Positions 3,525 to 5,178 of a stretch of DNA of 5,178 bases are shown here, piece by piece. This DNA comes from Planctomycetaceae bacterium (GTDB lineage: Bacteria > Planctomycetota > Planctomycetia > Planctomycetales > Planctomycetaceae), in contig JAGQQP010000337.1 in NCBI GenBank assembly GCA_020426085.1, forward strand, positions 1 to 5,178, written 5' to 3'. How positions within the stretch are numbered: the first letter of the stretch is position 1; the number at the start of each line of letters is the position of its first letter. The position numbers and the translations under genes were made by a program. The notes beneath the pieces are model-generated. The model had not been told where the DNA came from, made no database searches, and saw only the letters and a list, made by a program, of their open reading frames with translations.

Positions 3525-5178
3525 ATGGCTGAAGTGAATTTTGAACTGACAGAACAGTCTGACCGGAAACATCAACCAGCAGCCAGCAGGTGTGCGGGGC
3601 GTTGCGTGATTCTGATTCTGTTTTTTGCAGTTCACCTGAGTTCTACTGCCCTGTCACAGGAATCCGGAGTTGAGACGACCGAAAACCGGATTCACCGGAT
3701 TCTTCAGAAGGCCTGCTTCGACTGCCATAATGATGATCTGGCGGAAGGGAAGCTGAACCTGCAGCAGCTCGACTGGAAGCTGGATGATCAACGGCTGCGT
3801 CAGCGCTGGATTCTTGCCTACGATCGGATCGCCGCGGGAGAAATGCCGCCGGATCGAAACGATCTTCCTCAGGCGGAGCGTGATCAACTGCTGAAAGAAC
3901 TGTATCAGTCTCTGCAGGCTGCGGATACCGCTGAGGTGGCGCTCGAAGGGCGGGGGCCTTTACGTCGGCTGACGCGAGACGAGTACGAACAGAACCTGCG
4001 CGATGTGCTGGCACTCCCTCACCTGGATATTCGCGACCTGCTGCCTCAGGATCGAGAACAGAAGCATTGCAATAAAGTCGCATCGGTTTTGGATATGTCG
4101 CGCATTCAACTGGACGCATATCTCGAAGCGGCAGACCAGGCTTTGCGTCAGGCGGTTGCTTCGGGAATACAGCCGCGAAAGCAGGAACATCAACGTCTGC
4201 CTGCGACGCGGATGTTTTTGACCGCGGAGACCTTTGGTGGTCGTGAAGCGATGTTCTATGCAAAGGATTCACAGATGGTGCCGCTGGCGGGCGGAGACCT
4301 GGCCCGGATGCGTAAAGAGAACACGCACGACCCTGAAATGGAACTGGCAATTTTCCGTTCTGCTTCGTGGCCGTATTACGGTTATCCTGATGTCTTCCAG
4401 GCGAAGGAGCCGGGGGCCTATCGCATTCGGTTTTCCGCACGAGCGGTCCGGCAACAGCATGACTTCAGCCTCCGACCCGCCTGGAAATCGATAGCGATGA
4501 ATTTTCGTGCGCGAAAACGTTCCGGTCCCGATGTTTCGGGGGATGTGCGGGCGACGGGAGAGACTTTTGATATCCAGCCGGAAGGCGGCGTCTATGAAAC
4601 GACAATCCGTCTGAAGCAGAATGAAACGTTCGAATACAGTCTGCTGGGGCTGCCGGTTCCACGGGCCATCAATCCTCCCAATGCGCCTTTGTATTATGAT
4701 TTTCCTCCAATGCCGGACGGCGGACATCCCGGTGTGGCTTTTCAGTGGCTGGAAATTACAGGGCCTCTGGATTCAGAAAGCTGGCCGCCCGCTTCGCATC
4801 AACGGCTGTTTGGATCCTTGCCGATTCGAACTGCGGAAAAAGGGACGTTGCCGGTGGAGCTGGTTTCCACAGAGCCGGAACAGGACGCGAAACGTCTCCT
4901 GCGACGTTTCATTCAACAGGCCGAACGCGCACCGACACCCGAGGATGTGATTCAAATTTACGAACGACTGGTGACAGACGAACTACAGGCTGGAACTCCG
5001 CTGGCAGAAGCGTTGCTCACCGGTTATACCGCGTATCTCAGCGCGCCCCCATTTCTGTATCTGCCGGAACCTCGGTCGGACTCGCCACAGTATCAATATT
5101 CAGTTGCAGCACGACTGTCGCATTTTCTGGGGAACTCGCGCCCCGACGCCGAGTTAGATCAGCTGGCAGTGCAGGGGA
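3525..5178 (+). CDS. Planctomycete-type cytochrome/DUF1587-DUF1595-DUF1592 protein (3' truncated)
   Basis: Open from ATG 3525 to the window edge, giving 551 residues with no stop; the family usually runs to about 750-900. Residues 28-43 are a hydrophobic core ending TALSQ, a secretion signal or anchor behind a long polar N-terminus. Next is a PSCyt1-like segment: CFDCH (64-68), a CxxCH heme c-type motif, and GEMPPD (105-110), whose Met107 could be the axial ligand. DUF1587 starts at PLRRLTRDEYEQNLRDVL (145-162). Residues ~225-450 are strand-rich and not assigned; GAYRIRFSARA (297-307) suggests a beta-sandwich. DUF1595 spans about 454-515, and DUF1592 begins at YQYSVAARLSHFLGNSRPDAEL (523-544). 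DUF1588 and DUF1585 would be expected beyond the edge. An envelope redox or glycan-related role is often suggested, but the family is largely uncharacterised. A stop at 3504-3506 limits the start; ATG 3525 has a weak GGA (3518-3520), and TTG 3513 or GTG 3606 are alternatives. Confidence 0.88.
   Translation, partial: MAEVNFELTEQSDRKHQPAASRCAGRCVILILFFAVHLSSTALSQESGVETTENRIHRILQKACFDCHNDDLAEGKLNLQQLDWKLDDQRLRQRWILAYDRIAAGEMPPDRNDLPQAERDQLLKELYQSLQAADTAEVALEGRGPLRRLTRDEYEQNLRDVLALPHLDIRDLLPQDREQKHCNKVASVLDMSRIQLDAYLEAADQALRQAVASGIQPRKQEHQRLPATRMFLTAETFGGREAMFYAKDSQMVPLAGGDLARMRKENTHDPEMELAIFRSASWPYYGYPDVFQAKEPGAYRIRFSARAVRQQHDFSLRPAWKSIAMNFRARKRSGPDVSGDVRATGETFDIQPEGGVYETTIRLKQNETFEYSLLGLPVPRAINPPNAPLYYDFPPMPDGGHPGVAFQWLEITGPLDSESWPPASHQRLFGSLPIRTAEKGTLPVELVSTEPEQDAKRLLRRFIQQAERAPTPEDVIQIYERLVTDELQAGTPLAEALLTGYTAYLSAPPFLYLPEPRSDSPQYQYSVAARLSHFLGNSRPDAELDQLAVQG

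Noticed and set aside
3643..4440. 265-aa minus-strand open frame
   Set aside because: It lies opposite the cytochrome/DUF1592-type gene, is very rich in Pro/Arg/Ala/Ser, matches no family and has no ribosome site context; it is a composition shadow.
4269..4727. 152-aa minus-strand open frame
   Set aside because: Also antisense to the same gene, Arg-rich with no recognisable motif, while the + frame shows clear family motifs on both sides.

Overview
The window looks like chromosomal DNA from a planctomycete. The main reason is the large gene running off the right edge (3525 onward). It combines a secretion signal, a CxxCH cytochrome-like segment, DUF1587, DUF1595 and the start of DUF1592, an architecture that is heavily expanded in Planctomycetes. 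Base composition is roughly balanced by eye. All recognised genes are on the + strand, separated by 84-323 bp gaps, and most gaps have their own promoter-like or hairpin elements. This reads as a row of mostly independently transcribed genes rather than one operon. A Gimesia-like marine planctomycete would fit, but genus cannot be fixed from sequence alone.

Left part (1-1280): the C-terminal end of an intradiol ring-cleavage dioxygenase, carrying the Tyr...HxH iron-ligand region, closes with a strong intrinsic terminator at 459-492. A 155-aa DinB-type four-helix-bundle protein with a complete His triad follows. After it comes a 68-aa protein that is essentially a free-standing ScdA_N/DUF542 domain, the domain normally fused to the hemerythrin-like part of the iron-sulfur repair proteins ScdA and YtfE.

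Middle part (1281-3372): a classical-type short-chain dehydrogenase/reductase (294 aa) has the full Asn-Ser-Tyr-Lys tetrad, a hydrophobic C-terminal segment and a polybasic tail. It is followed by a 323-bp gap and a GntR-family regulator of the FCD subfamily. The regulator has the best regulatory region of the window: a perfect TTGACA -35 box, a TATATT -10 box, and a perfect 24-bp palindrome lying on the expected transcription start. The simplest reading is negative autoregulation.

Right part (3373-5178): a weak stem-loop and a weak candidate promoter precede the 3'-truncated planctomycete cytochrome/DUF1592-type protein, of which 551 residues are visible.

No tRNA, rRNA, CRISPR array, insertion sequence or phage gene was seen. 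I found no clear multi-gene novel system. The points most worth a second look are the palindromic gntR control region, the promoter lying directly before a terminator hairpin ahead of the DinB gene, and the stand-alone DUF542 protein next to a metal-binding four-helix-bundle gene.
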